Origin: Neobacillus niacini
GTDB lineage: Bacteria > Bacillota > Bacilli > Bacillales > Cytobacillaceae
Reading direction: 5' to 3'
DNA: 64,000 bases
Assembly: GCF_023715415.1 (NCBI RefSeq)
Contig: NZ_JAMBOB010000010.1
Coordinates: 1 to 64,000 of the forward strand
Positions 8,236 to 16,217 of this stretch are shown one piece after another. Position 1 is the stretch's first letter. Each line of letters opens with the position of its first letter. Both the position numbers and the translations under genes were made by a program. The notes beneath the pieces were generated by a model. That model did not search any database. It saw only the letters and a list, made by a program, of their open reading frames with translations, and was not told the DNA's origin.

Positions 8236-9186
8236 TCATTTCAATTTGCAACCACTAAGTTCTTCATAGTAACCATTCATTGTTATAAAAAATGCACAAG
8301 GTAGGTTTCTTGGATTACCTGTATAACCAATCTCTTTTGCAATTGATCCAAACGGTCCATACAGTTCATGCTGTTCACTAGGAAGTCCTTTTGTTAAATG
8401 GTGCTTCACCAAATCGCTTAATTTAGTGTCCATTTCAAGACTTGCTTGTAACACTGCTGCCACTTGCTCACCTTCGATTTGTGCACTTTGCAATTCGCCA
8501 TTGACATTGCGGAATGGATGCCCTAAAAATAATCGATTAGGGCGAACTTCTGTTAATAAACGCTGTACACTTCTGCGATATAAAGTTGGGTCTTCAATCG
8601 TTGGGAATCCGCTAAAACCCCCATACATTTGAACAGCATCTGCTGCAAATGCCCAGTCTAAGCCTTCCAACACATATGTCACAGATCCTATCGAATGACC
8701 TGGAGTTTCCACCACTTTTAACGTGATGTCTGCTCCTAGGTGGATTGAATCACCCTCCACTACCTCCAGATTCGGTTCGATAGTGCCGCCAATATCTGCT
8801 GTTAGCATTGTGATATGTTTTTCTTGTATGGCTGGATCGGTGATGTATTTTCCTTGCAGCGACTTGTAATCAACAATTTGTTCATTCTTATCACGCAAAA
8901 GTCGAGCTTCAATATTGGGAATCACGACTTTTGCGTTTCGTCCTGTTTTTTCCCATACTGCATAAGCGCCACCGAGATGATCGACATGACCATGCGTCAG
9001 TAAAATCCATCGAATATCTTCTATACGGATACCATGTTCAGCTAAGATTGGCTCTATATCTTGCTGTGCCGAGATACTAACACCCGTATCGATAATTGCT
9101 GGTTCCGGTGCGTCCACATAATATGCAAATGCGGAAATTGGACCAAATTTACACTCAATCGGTATGACACGTACTGCATTTGTCAT
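8236..9186 (-). CDS. Metallo-beta-lactamase-fold hydrolase
   Basis: The protein (316 residues from the chosen start) carries the metal motif HGHVDH near residue 66, ETPGHSIG near 162, an ADAVQ aspartate, and a final histidine in FLGHPF. These are the ligands of a di-metal MBL fold. Glyoxalase II, lactonases and several thioesterases share it; the substrate cannot be told. ATG at 9186 is chosen because AGAGGTG lies 6 bases upstream; the longer frame beginning at 9228 would overlap the CocE gene and lacks a ribosome-binding site. A C-terminal extension of about 100 residues goes beyond the minimal fold. Confidence 0.88.
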   Translation of the reverse strand: MTNAVRVIPIECKFGPISAFAYYVDAPEPAIIDTGVSISAQQDIEPILAEHGIRIEDIRWILLTHGHVDHLGGAYAVWEKTGRNAKVVIPNIEARLLRDKNEQIVDYKSLQGKYITDPAIQEKHITMLTADIGGTIEPNLEVVEGDSIHLGADITLKVVETPGHSIGSVTYVLEGLDWAFAADAVQMYGGFSGFPTIEDPTLYRRSVQRLLTEVRPNRLFLGHPFRNVNGELQSAQIEGEQVAAVLQASLEMDTKLSDLVKHHLTKGLPSEQHELYGPFGSIAKEIGYTGNPRNLPCAFFITMNGYYEELSGCKLK

Positions 9187-9208
9187 GTTGTTCACCTCTT
9201 TTCCTTTG

Positions 9209-10906
9209 TTACTTATTTGTAACGTCATACTGTTTAGGAATTACAGGCAATACTAAACGTGATTGGTGATCAAGGTCACGATAGATTTTGTGTGTTGTTG
9301 CACGTCCGCTTGGTAAGTGATAACTATCAGGCGGTAATAATTTCGCATCTTCTCCATCAAGTGGTTCGTTACATGCAAGATCTAATTCAATTCGATGTCC
9401 TGATTTAATTAAGAAAGAAAATGGGTATAAGCGAATTGCATATTCGTTAATCTCACCAGGTGTAACGGGTACCACAGAGGTATGTGGGTGCCATGGCTCT
9501 CCGTAGGTTGATTTATCTTCATTTAGTTCACGATGAGAGGCTTTTAAATAACCAGATGTCATTAACGTACGTTTGCCGTTAGAATCTACATCATAAAGCT
9601 TGGCAATGAAGTTTGTATCATCGGTATCGATTTCTGCATGAATATATAACGCCCCTGTACCTGTCATTTCCACAGGCTCTAGGAATTTATCACTCGTCCA
9701 TTTTATCTTTTCTGATGTTGTTGTTACGGTTAATGGTGCTTGGTAGAAGCCATCTGGATGTGCATATTCAGATGATAAAGGTTCGCACTTTTCGCTAATT
9801 TTGTGGCGAGGACGAAGGTAGAACTCTTTCTTCACCTCATTTGGCAATGGCCAGTGATCTTCTTTACGCCATTTATTAGAACCTTCTACAGAAAATTGCA
9901 CAGTTGGTTCATCCATAATGCCATTATCAATACCCTTTAACCAATAATCATACCAGCGGAACATTTCGTCATGATTTTCATGGAATGGACGCTCTAACAT
10001 AGGCGGCAGTGCTTGGATATCAAGTTTTTTAATGCCTGATACTTTGTGGAAACATTCTATTGTGCCTTCGACGTTCCAACCGCGGCCCCATTTTGCTTGG
10101 AAGTAGGTTGGGATAGTAACTTTGTGTGCCACTTGAATAGCACTGTTTTCTTGCCAGAATGGTCCATCTAGCGGATTTAATAAGTAATCCATCCATAATT
10201 CGTGACGATCTTGATAATGTAATAGATGAACAAAATCTGACCAATGAGCAATATCTGGATCATTTAATCGTTCTTGCGTTTTTTCTTTAATCTCTTCTGG
10301 TGAGAACACTTTCGATGTTTTACTCGCTACGTTATTAAAAGCGTTACCGCTGTCGCCTCCACGTCCTTCACGAGAAGCACGCGGCATTAGCCACATGATA
10401 CCGCCGTGATAACAAAGTTCATAAAGATCAAAGTGCCCGCCGTTTGCAAAGATTGCTTTTAAGTGTGGCGGCTGTTCCGCTGCACCTAAAATTTGAACAG
10501 ATGCAAAGTATGAAATACCAATCATCCCAATATTGCCATCGCACCATTCTTGCTCAGCCATCCATTCAACGAGGTCATAGATATCTTTACCGTCTCCATG
10601 GCCGCCTGAATTGTAGTTACCGCACATCTGACCTTCGGAGTGACCAGTACCACGTACGTCAGCAATAATATGAGCATAGCCACGTTCGACAACAGCATGG
10701 ATATCTCCAGCCTCGATGGCACCGTTCCAGAGATGACTTGGTCGTGCTTGTGGCGGTAATGTTAACGCCTGTGCTTGCAGTTCCTTCCCATACGGACTAA
10801 TTGCAAGTAATGCTGGTACTTTGGCAGCGCCATCAGGAAGGTAGATATCAGCTGCAATATGTACGCCATCACGCATCGGTATGCGTACATCCTTAATGAT
10901 TCTCAT
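9209..10906 (-). CDS. CocE/NonD family hydrolase (X-Pro dipeptidyl-peptidase superfamily)
   Basis: This 565-residue protein is a two-domain hydrolase. The N-terminal alpha/beta-hydrolase domain starts with VRIPMRDGVHIAADIYLP, has ADVRGTGHSEG and the nucleophile elbow G-I-S132-Y; the C-terminal jelly-roll domain (about residues 330-560) has FIAKLYDVDSNG and the RIELDLACNEP region. Cocaine esterase, glutaryl-7-ACA acylase and X-Pro peptidases belong here, so it cleaves an ester or amide. No signal peptide is visible. It begins just downstream of the 53-bp repeat array and is the first gene of the distal half of the cluster. Confidence 0.92.
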   Translation of the reverse strand: MRIIKDVRIPMRDGVHIAADIYLPDGAAKVPALLAISPYGKELQAQALTLPPQARPSHLWNGAIEAGDIHAVVERGYAHIIADVRGTGHSEGQMCGNYNSGGHGDGKDIYDLVEWMAEQEWCDGNIGMIGISYFASVQILGAAEQPPHLKAIFANGGHFDLYELCYHGGIMWLMPRASREGRGGDSGNAFNNVASKTSKVFSPEEIKEKTQERLNDPDIAHWSDFVHLLHYQDRHELWMDYLLNPLDGPFWQENSAIQVAHKVTIPTYFQAKWGRGWNVEGTIECFHKVSGIKKLDIQALPPMLERPFHENHDEMFRWYDYWLKGIDNGIMDEPTVQFSVEGSNKWRKEDHWPLPNEVKKEFYLRPRHKISEKCEPLSSEYAHPDGFYQAPLTVTTTSEKIKWTSDKFLEPVEMTGTGALYIHAEIDTDDTNFIAKLYDVDSNGKRTLMTSGYLKASHRELNEDKSTYGEPWHPHTSVVPVTPGEINEYAIRLYPFSFLIKSGHRIELDLACNEPLDGEDAKLLPPDSYHLPSGRATTHKIYRDLDHQSRLVLPVIPKQYDVTNK

Positions 10907-10965
10907 TTATTTCAACTCCTCTGTTTAATCCTTCTAAGAAACTTATTGATCTAGTAAATATCTAC

Positions 10966-11327
10966 TTATTGAGGACTAATCTATAGGACTCCCAACTAAG
11001 ATTTGTCCTTAAGACCCCTTATTGAGGACTAATCTATTGGACTCTCAACGAGATTTGTCCTTTAGACACCTTATTGAGGACAAATCTATTGGACTCTCAA
11101 CGAAGATTTGTCCTTTAGACACTTTATTGAGGACAAATCTATTGGACTCTCAACTAAGATTTGTCCTTAAGACCCCTCAATGAGGACAAACCTTCTAAAC
11201 TCTCAACGAAGATTTGTCCTTAAGACCCCTCATTAAGGACTAATCTTCTAGACTCTCAATGAAGATTTGTCCTTAAGACCCCTAATTGAGGACAAATCGA
11301 CAAAATTCTCATTGAGTTTTGTCCTCG
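10966..11327. repeat. 53-bp tandem repeat array, nearly seven copies, each a hairpin
   Basis: Units begin at 10966, 11019, 11071, 11124, 11177, 11230 and 11283; lengths are 53, 52, 53, 53, 53 and 53 bp, plus a partial seventh. Each unit holds AGGACAAATCT and, 16 nt later, its inverse AGATTTGTCCT; the next direct copy follows after about 15 nt. Half-sites therefore alternate at nearly equal spacing and can pair within or between units. The array fills the whole 423-bp gap between the OB-fold gene and the CocE gene and contains no ORF. It has no unique spacers, so it is not a CRISPR. Confidence 0.93.
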
Positions 11328-11329
11328 TA

Positions 11330-11743
11330 TCATCCTTCAACAGGTGTAAAACAAGGTATAAAAGGACCTGGATTATTTTCATCCCCGCTCTGCTTGAATA
11401 CCACTTTTACCCTTTGATTGATGTGCACCTTATCTAGGTCACAATCAACGATATTTGTCATCATTCTTGGTCCTTCATCGAGTTCTACAAACGCAATCGC
11501 ATATGGCACGCCTCGTCGCATTACACTATAGGTATAAATGTTGCCAGTACCTTTTGCTTCCACCCAATTTGTCTTTTCGCTCATGCAATGGGGACATAAC
11601 ACTCGTGGATAATAATGAAACTCTCTACAAGAATCGCACTGTTTGATTAGTAGTTTTCCTTGTGCAGCAGCATCCCAATATTCCTTATGTTCTGGATGAA
11701 TTTCAGGGATTGTCATACTTCTATCGTGAAAGGTTGTTCCCAT
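11330..11743 (-). CDS. Zn-ribbon OB-fold protein (DUF35), thiolase partner
   Basis: The 137-residue protein has a rubredoxin-like zinc knuckle, CDSCREFHYYPRVLCPHC, at about residues 36-53, then an OB-fold with the typical GTGNIYTY strand. DUF35/ChsH2-like proteins form complexes with thiolase-like proteins or hydratases in steroid, polyketide and acyl-CoA side-chain metabolism. The gene lies 3 bp after the thiolase-like gene, the classical pairing. GAGAGGGTG precedes the ATG. It is the last gene before the repeat array. Confidence 0.92.
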   Translation of the reverse strand: MGTTFHDRSMTIPEIHPEHKEYWDAAAQGKLLIKQCDSCREFHYYPRVLCPHCMSEKTNWVEAKGTGNIYTYSVMRRGVPYAIAFVELDEGPRMMTNIVDCDLDKVHINQRVKVVFKQSGDENNPGPFIPCFTPVEG

Positions 11744-11746
11744 TCT

Positions 11747-12910
11747 TTACACCCTCTCCATGATAAGTGTGGCACTTCCGTGACGGCTTGCTAGTCCCCC
11801 ACCAGTACCGTGAGCTAAAGCAATGTCACAATTTTCAACCTGCACTCGTGGATGTGCTTCGCCGCGCAGCTGACGAACAGCCTCAATTACTTTTACAATG
11901 CCGCCTCGACTTGCAGGGTGGTTGTTATTTAACCCGCCGCCATCCGTATTGATTGGAAGCTTTCCAATTCCTGAAATCAAGTTGCCATCGGTAACAAACT
12001 TACCGCCCTCACCTTTCTTACAAAAACCTAAGTCTTCAAGCTGCATCAACACGGTAATGGTAAAGCTATCATAAATGGACGCATATTTAATATCTTGGGG
12101 TGTCACTCCAGCTTCCTCAAAAGCTCTAGGTCCTGACCAAATTGCTCCTGAATAGGTTAGTGTTGTTTTGCCGCCAAGTAATCCTTTTGGTGCTTCGCCT
12201 GCTCCCATCACTCGGACAAGTGGACGTTTCAGACTTTTAGCAATCTCAGGTCTAACAATAACTAGTGCACCGCCGCCATCGCTTACAACACAGCAATCCA
12301 ATTTATGTAATGGATCAGCAATCATAGTGGACGAAACAACCTCTTCCACGGTTACTAAATCCCGCAGCATTGCATTTGAGTTGTATTGTGCATGATGTGA
12401 AGCCGCCACTTTAACCCAAGCTAATTGCTCGCTTGTTGTGCCATATTCATGCATATGACGCATCGCAGCCATTGCATATTCATTTACAGCTGTAGGTCCA
12501 AATGGAAGTTCAAACGGTGTATCTGGAACATTGGCACCAACTCGCTTCTGTTTCACACCACTTCTGCCTTCTGAACGTGGACGACCTGCCATTGTAATTA
12601 ATGCAACATTGCATTTACCTGCTGCGATTGCCTGCGCAGCATGTGATACTTGAGCAATGTACGACGAGCCGCCAGTGTCTGTACCGTCTACATGACGTAC
12701 ATTGAGTCCTAAATAATCGACCATTGACAGAACTCCACCCGGAGCATCACCGGCACAAAAGTAACCGTCAACATCGGAGAAATTTAACCCCGCATCTTCT
12801 AAGGCACCTTTCGCACATTCAGCATGCAAGGCAGCAACGGATTTATCAGGAGCCTTACGTGTTGGATGCTCGAATGCCCCAGCTATATAGGCCATTCCTT
12901 TAATCGTCAT
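11747..12910 (-). CDS. Thiolase-like protein lacking the catalytic cysteine
   Basis: A 387-residue thiolase-fold protein of the SCPx/lipid-transfer type. Where a thiolase has its nucleophilic cysteine the sequence reads D-T-G-G-S-S (about residues 78-83), and the C-terminal catalytic cysteine region reads AHGTGGG. NNNHPASRGG corresponds to the usual GHPxG block. Cysteine-less, DUF35-partnered members such as Ltp2 catalyse retro-aldol cleavage of CoA-ester side chains rather than thiolysis; that is family knowledge, and its application here is inference. Operonic with the OB-fold gene 3 bp downstream and PTE1 43 bp upstream. GGGAGG precedes the ATG. Confidence 0.88.
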   Translation of the reverse strand: MTIKGMAYIAGAFEHPTRKAPDKSVAALHAECAKGALEDAGLNFSDVDGYFCAGDAPGGVLSMVDYLGLNVRHVDGTDTGGSSYIAQVSHAAQAIAAGKCNVALITMAGRPRSEGRSGVKQKRVGANVPDTPFELPFGPTAVNEYAMAAMRHMHEYGTTSEQLAWVKVAASHHAQYNSNAMLRDLVTVEEVVSSTMIADPLHKLDCCVVSDGGGALVIVRPEIAKSLKRPLVRVMGAGEAPKGLLGGKTTLTYSGAIWSGPRAFEEAGVTPQDIKYASIYDSFTITVLMQLEDLGFCKKGEGGKFVTDGNLISGIGKLPINTDGGGLNNNHPASRGGIVKVIEAVRQLRGEAHPRVQVENCDIALAHGTGGGLASRHGSATLIMERV

Positions 12911-12953
12911 CTGTCTTAACCTCCCGTTTATTACGTTTAGTCGTCTTTATCTA

Positions 12954-13955
12954 TTAACGAGATTTTTGCACAGAACGTCCTAACAAAGGTTTGATATCTT
13001 GCGGTTCTTGTATGGTTAAAAATTTCGTAGGATTGTGTACTAATAGTTGTTCAATTACCTCTTCACCCACACCAGCTTTACGCAAATCAGGTAAGAACTC
13101 TTCGAATAAGTAGTTTACTGAATGTCCTTTTAATCCTGGCCAGCCTAGTGCACAGCAGTTAGCATCTGCTGAAATAAGGGCACGGTTGACATAGCCTTTA
13201 TCAAGGAAGCGAAGGAAATGATCCACACGATCTTGACGAGGACGTGACCAATATGGAGCACCTTCCATTTCACTGTCATAGCCGATTGTATCGAAGCCTA
13301 CCCAGCCGCCTAGATTGGCAATCAGATTATCACGGTCTTCATTTAGATATCCGCCATCATCAGCATGGCCCATAAGGACACGATCAAGTGGTAATCCTTC
13401 TTCATCAAAGATAGCAATTGCTGTTTGGGCATCTACGCATAAGTGTGTAATGATTGGTGCACCTGTTTTTAACGCTGCTCGTGCCGCTGCACGATAGATG
13501 CGTTTATCTAGTTCGCTTAGTTTTCCGCCGCGGCTTACGCCGACTTTAATCGCACCGGCTTTTGCACCTGTACCGTCAATACCAACCGTAATTTCATGGA
13601 TGAATAAATCCATTAGGTACTCGACTGGTTTGTCACGGAAATATGGAAGAGCTGAGTCTCCCGCTACAAAGCCTGTAACCGCAATGATATGAACGCCCGT
13701 TCTACGTGAAAGTACTTGGAAATACTCGACATCTCGTCCGTTGCCTATTCCTGTACAATCTACGAACGTCTTACCACCGTGTTCACGGAAACGGCGTAAC
13801 TTTTCGATTGTCACTTCAAATGCTTCTTCAGGTTTTTTCCACCACTGTGTATCTAAATCACAACCTGGCAGACCGAACCCAATATGCTCGTGCACTGCTA
13901 TAATTCCTAAATCCTCTGTCGGGATTGGCCCTAGAACCGTATTTACCTTACCCAT
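12954..13955 (-). CDS. Phosphotriesterase-family metallohydrolase, intact active site
   Basis: A 333-residue amidohydrolase-superfamily protein of the phosphotriesterase/lactonase (PTE, PLL) family. All six metal ligands are present: H22 and H24 in VHEH, K137 (the carboxylated lysine, in GAIKVG), H171 in ITHL, H197 in MGHAD and D264 in ISADA. Members hydrolyse lactones, phosphotriesters or N-acyl compounds with a binuclear metal centre. The N-terminal VLGPIPTEDLG block is a family hallmark. It is followed by the thiolase-like gene and preceded by a degenerate paralogue 21 bp upstream. A lactone or ester of the pathway is a likely substrate; no more can be said. Confidence 0.92.
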   Translation of the reverse strand: MGKVNTVLGPIPTEDLGIIAVHEHIGFGLPGCDLDTQWWKKPEEAFEVTIEKLRRFREHGGKTFVDCTGIGNGRDVEYFQVLSRRTGVHIIAVTGFVAGDSALPYFRDKPVEYLMDLFIHEITVGIDGTGAKAGAIKVGVSRGGKLSELDKRIYRAAARAALKTGAPIITHLCVDAQTAIAIFDEEGLPLDRVLMGHADDGGYLNEDRDNLIANLGGWVGFDTIGYDSEMEGAPYWSRPRQDRVDHFLRFLDKGYVNRALISADANCCALGWPGLKGHSVNYLFEEFLPDLRKAGVGEEVIEQLLVHNPTKFLTIQEPQDIKPLLGRSVQKSR

Positions 13956-13976
13956 CTATTTATTCACTCCTTACGA

Positions 13977-15017
13977 TTAGTTTTTCTTTGCTACACCAAC
14001 GGATTCTTTTTCCGCAGCTACTGATGTATTCACCGTTAATACACGTTGTGGGTTTTCTTCTAAAAGAACACGAACTTGCTCGTCCGTCACCCCTGCTTTC
14101 TTTAACAGTGGTACGAATATTGTTAGTAAGTAATCATAGCCAATATCTTTTGCTTCATAACCTTTGGCAACACCAACCGCATTTGTTGAAACTAGAACGT
14201 GATTGCCAAGACCTTCATTAAATAGTTCAGCAATTAGTTGAACACGCTTCTCATCGTTCACATAGCCTTCGTTTGTAGTCCAGCCAACATGGTCAAATGC
14301 CACATAAGCTCCACGACGGGCGACAGCAAATGCTTCCCCATGATCTACAGCATCGAGACGATCCATACCTCCGATGATGATACGGTTTGCTTCAATGCCT
14401 TCCCCTAATAAAATTTCTAAATCGTTAACAGCATCTTCACCGTATTGTACGGATACAGGTACTCCTGTTCTCTTTGCAGCTTGTGCTGAACCACGGAAAA
14501 GATTAATTTCTTTTTCGGTGATACCACTTTGACTTGCGATTGAAGTTACTAATCCTGCTAGACCCGAACGTTCAATACGTGGTACAACAATACCTTCGGT
14601 TACCTCTTTTGCGAACAAATCGGCAAATTGTTCTGCTGACCATGGTGTAGGAGGATTCTTTTGAGGTGTAACAAAGTAACCACTTAACATCGGCTCAGGC
14701 CCTAAGCCTGTTGACGCTACAATATGGACACCTGTTGTTTTAGAAAGAGTTTCATAGAGTTTTACATCACGGCCATGGAACATTCCACTGCGGTCAACAA
14801 TGGTTTTTCCCCCATTGCGTCGAAATTCAGTAAGCTTTCTTTTTAAGACCTCAAAGATTTCACTTTTATCCATGTTTATCTCTGGCGCATATTCCGCACC
14901 GGGAACAACAGAAAGAAGTGATTCATGAATATGAACAACACCTAATTCATCTGCTGGTACTAATCCGAGAACAGTCTTAACCACGTCCGAACTTTTTTCT
15001 TGTAAATGATTTAGCAT
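13977..15017 (-). CDS. Phosphotriesterase-family paralogue without metal ligands
   Basis: This 346-residue protein aligns end to end with its neighbour (VLGLVPADELG, GRDVKLYE, TTGVHIVASTG, and a shared C-terminus with xNPxRxLTV). Five of the six metal ligands are replaced: HEH becomes H31-E-S33, the lysine becomes T158, the two histidines become Q191 and G217, and the aspartate becomes N279. The frame is open and full length with no frameshift, so this is not simple decay. It is the first gene of the cluster, with GAGGAGG before the ATG. It may be a structural partner of the intact enzyme, a binding protein or an enzyme with a new mechanism. Confidence 0.88.
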   Translation of the reverse strand: MLNHLQEKSSDVVKTVLGLVPADELGVVHIHESLLSVVPGAEYAPEINMDKSEIFEVLKRKLTEFRRNGGKTIVDRSGMFHGRDVKLYETLSKTTGVHIVASTGLGPEPMLSGYFVTPQKNPPTPWSAEQFADLFAKEVTEGIVVPRIERSGLAGLVTSIASQSGITEKEINLFRGSAQAAKRTGVPVSVQYGEDAVNDLEILLGEGIEANRIIIGGMDRLDAVDHGEAFAVARRGAYVAFDHVGWTTNEGYVNDEKRVQLIAELFNEGLGNHVLVSTNAVGVAKGYEAKDIGYDYLLTIFVPLLKKAGVTDEQVRVLLEENPQRVLTVNTSVAAEKESVGVAKKN

Positions 15018-15096
15018 TGTAGAACCTCCTCATATATTTTTAATTCTTCACCATAAAGACTTTGTAGAAGATGATTTAATCGTTTAGAGAATTAGG

Positions 15097-15119
15097 TAAA
15101 CAGACTGGTCGGTCCAATA
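15097..15119. promoter_or_regulatory. TetR/LmrA-type operator, copy 1
   Basis: TAAACAGACTGGTCGG (then TCCAATA) is repeated identically at 15165-15187. It contains the dyad GACTGGTCGGTC, close to TetR-family operators and to the B. subtilis LmrA/YxaF box (core AGAxYGGTC). It lies 80 bp upstream of the first cluster gene and close to the TetR gene of the same family. On the minus strand it would fall in the spacer of a weak TTGGAC-17-TAATTC promoter. Confidence 0.72.
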
Positions 15120-15164
15120 AAAGCGTAGCACCAAAACCTTTATAATTATTGATACCGAATTCCC

Positions 15165-15187
15165 TAAACAGACTGGTCGGTCCAATA
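15165..15187. promoter_or_regulatory. TetR/LmrA-type operator, copy 2
   Basis: Identical 23-bp copy of the element at 15097-15119, with 68 bp between equivalent positions (about 6.5 helical turns). Two exact copies in a non-coding leader strongly suggest a protein-binding site, most likely for the TetR regulator at 15525-16085. Confidence 0.72.
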
Positions 15188-15312
15188 GTACTATAAATAA
15201 AAAAACGATTAAAAAAGTGTTGGGTTTATAGGTCGAATCTCCCCCACATAATGCTACTTTTTGATGTAATCGCTTTCTTTCCCCATAAAACAGTGTTGTA
15301 ATCTATGTGATT

Positions 15313-15347
15313 AATATCATATTATGATATTGTTATACCAAAGTCAA
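15313..15347 (-). promoter_or_regulatory. Cluster promoter with a palindrome over the -10
   Basis: On the minus strand TTGACT (15342-15347) and TAATAT (15319-15324) are 17 bp apart. A perfect 19-bp palindrome with 9-bp arms (AATATCATA, centre T, TATGATATT; 15313-15331) covers the -10. The site is about 300 bp upstream of the first cluster gene, so the mRNA leader would contain both TetR-type boxes. The palindrome could be bound by the IclR regulator or another factor. Between 15188 and 15312 I see nothing else. Confidence 0.6.
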
Positions 15348-15441
15348 ACAATTTTAACTTTTTAAAATAAACAAAATATTAGTTATTATTTTACTATATT
15401 GATCATTATTGGCAGTACTCTACCATTTTTTCATAAAAAAA

Positions 15442-15483
15442 AAGCTGACATAATAGCCATTTTTAAAGGCTATTAGACAGCTT
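15442..15483 (-). terminator. Terminator of the TetR gene
   Basis: A long stem (AAGCTG and TAATAGCC with GGCTATTA and CAGCTT) is followed on the minus strand by a run of about nine Ts. Confidence 0.9.
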
Positions 15484-15524
15484 GCATTATAAAAAAAAAT
15501 TATTCTTTGGATAATAAAAATCAA

Positions 15525-16085
15525 TCATGATTTTTTAAGTACTTTCAATAATTCATTTGAGATTACTTTTAGTGGGGCACTTGATTTTTGTGTTAAACAA
15601 AGCATTATCGCACCTTCAATTGAAGCAATCATCATGAGAGCTATAGAATTTGCATATTCTTTTGAAAACCCGTCTGCTTCTAACTTAGTACAATATATCT
15701 TTTGCATCTTCATGTAAAGGTCAGAACATGCGATTCGAACTGGTTCACTGAGAGACCCTATTTCACTAACAAGGCTAGTGAATGTAGAAACAACAACCCT
15801 GCCTGCTTCTTCAAAGTCGTTAATTAATATATCAATCATCGCCTGTGTAGCTTCTTGAGTCGTTTGATATTGTTTGAAAATATCTATCATATGTGTTGTA
15901 ATCGTTTCATCTATTGACTTAAGACAAGTAATAAGTAATTCCTCTTTTCCATTTGGAAAATGATGATAAAACGAACCTTTAGAAATGTTGCAAGCCTTTA
16001 TAATTTCAGTTACCCCTACACCCTTATATCCTTTTTGTTGGAATAGCGGTGTCGATATCTCGATTATCTGTAATTTAGTATCCAT
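15525..16085 (-). CDS. TetR-family repressor, LmrA/YxaF type
   Basis: A 186-residue regulator. The N-terminal helix-turn-helix (about residues 21-45) contains GVTEIIKACNISKGSFYHHF and the GKEEL extension. The C-terminal domain, with SEPVRIACSDLY and SIEGAIMLCL followed by SAPL, resembles that of B. subtilis LmrA and YxaF, flavonoid-responsive repressors. The matching operator type is found twice upstream of the catabolic cluster, so it probably represses that cluster and responds to its substrate, perhaps an aromatic compound; this link is inference. It has its own terminator and is divergent from the IclR gene. Confidence 0.88.
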   Translation of the reverse strand: MDTKLQIIEISTPLFQQKGYKGVGVTEIIKACNISKGSFYHHFPNGKEELLITCLKSIDETITTHMIDIFKQYQTTQEATQAMIDILINDFEEAGRVVVSTFTSLVSEIGSLSEPVRIACSDLYMKMQKIYCTKLEADGFSKEYANSIALMMIASIEGAIMLCLTQKSSAPLKVISNELLKVLKKS

Positions 16086-16145
16086 TTCTTAGAAAAACTC
16101 CTTTATACTAACAGGTCTTTTTCTACTATATCAATAAATGTAAAA

Positions 16146-16175
16146 GGGCGCCATTCTATTTCGAGAATGGCGCCC
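16146..16175. repeat. Strong hairpin in the tetR/iclR divergent region
   Basis: Perfect 12-bp arms GGGCGCCATTCT and AGAATGGCGCCC around a 6-nt loop, followed by TTTTA on the minus strand. It looks like an intrinsic terminator facing the TetR gene but lies upstream of both genes' start codons. It may block antisense transcription from the right or act as a transcript-leader structure. Confidence 0.75.
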
Positions 16176-16217
16176 TCCTATGGTAATATTGAAATTAAAG
16201 TCTATAGGGGGTTACAT

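Noticed and set aside
10966..11327. Possible CRISPR array
   Set aside because: The whole 53-bp unit repeats without unique spacers, the unit length is wrong and no cas gene is near.
13977..15017. Calling the second phosphotriesterase paralogue a pseudogene
   Set aside because: The frame is complete, has a good ribosome-binding site and family length, with no stop or frameshift; loss of ligands alone is not decay.
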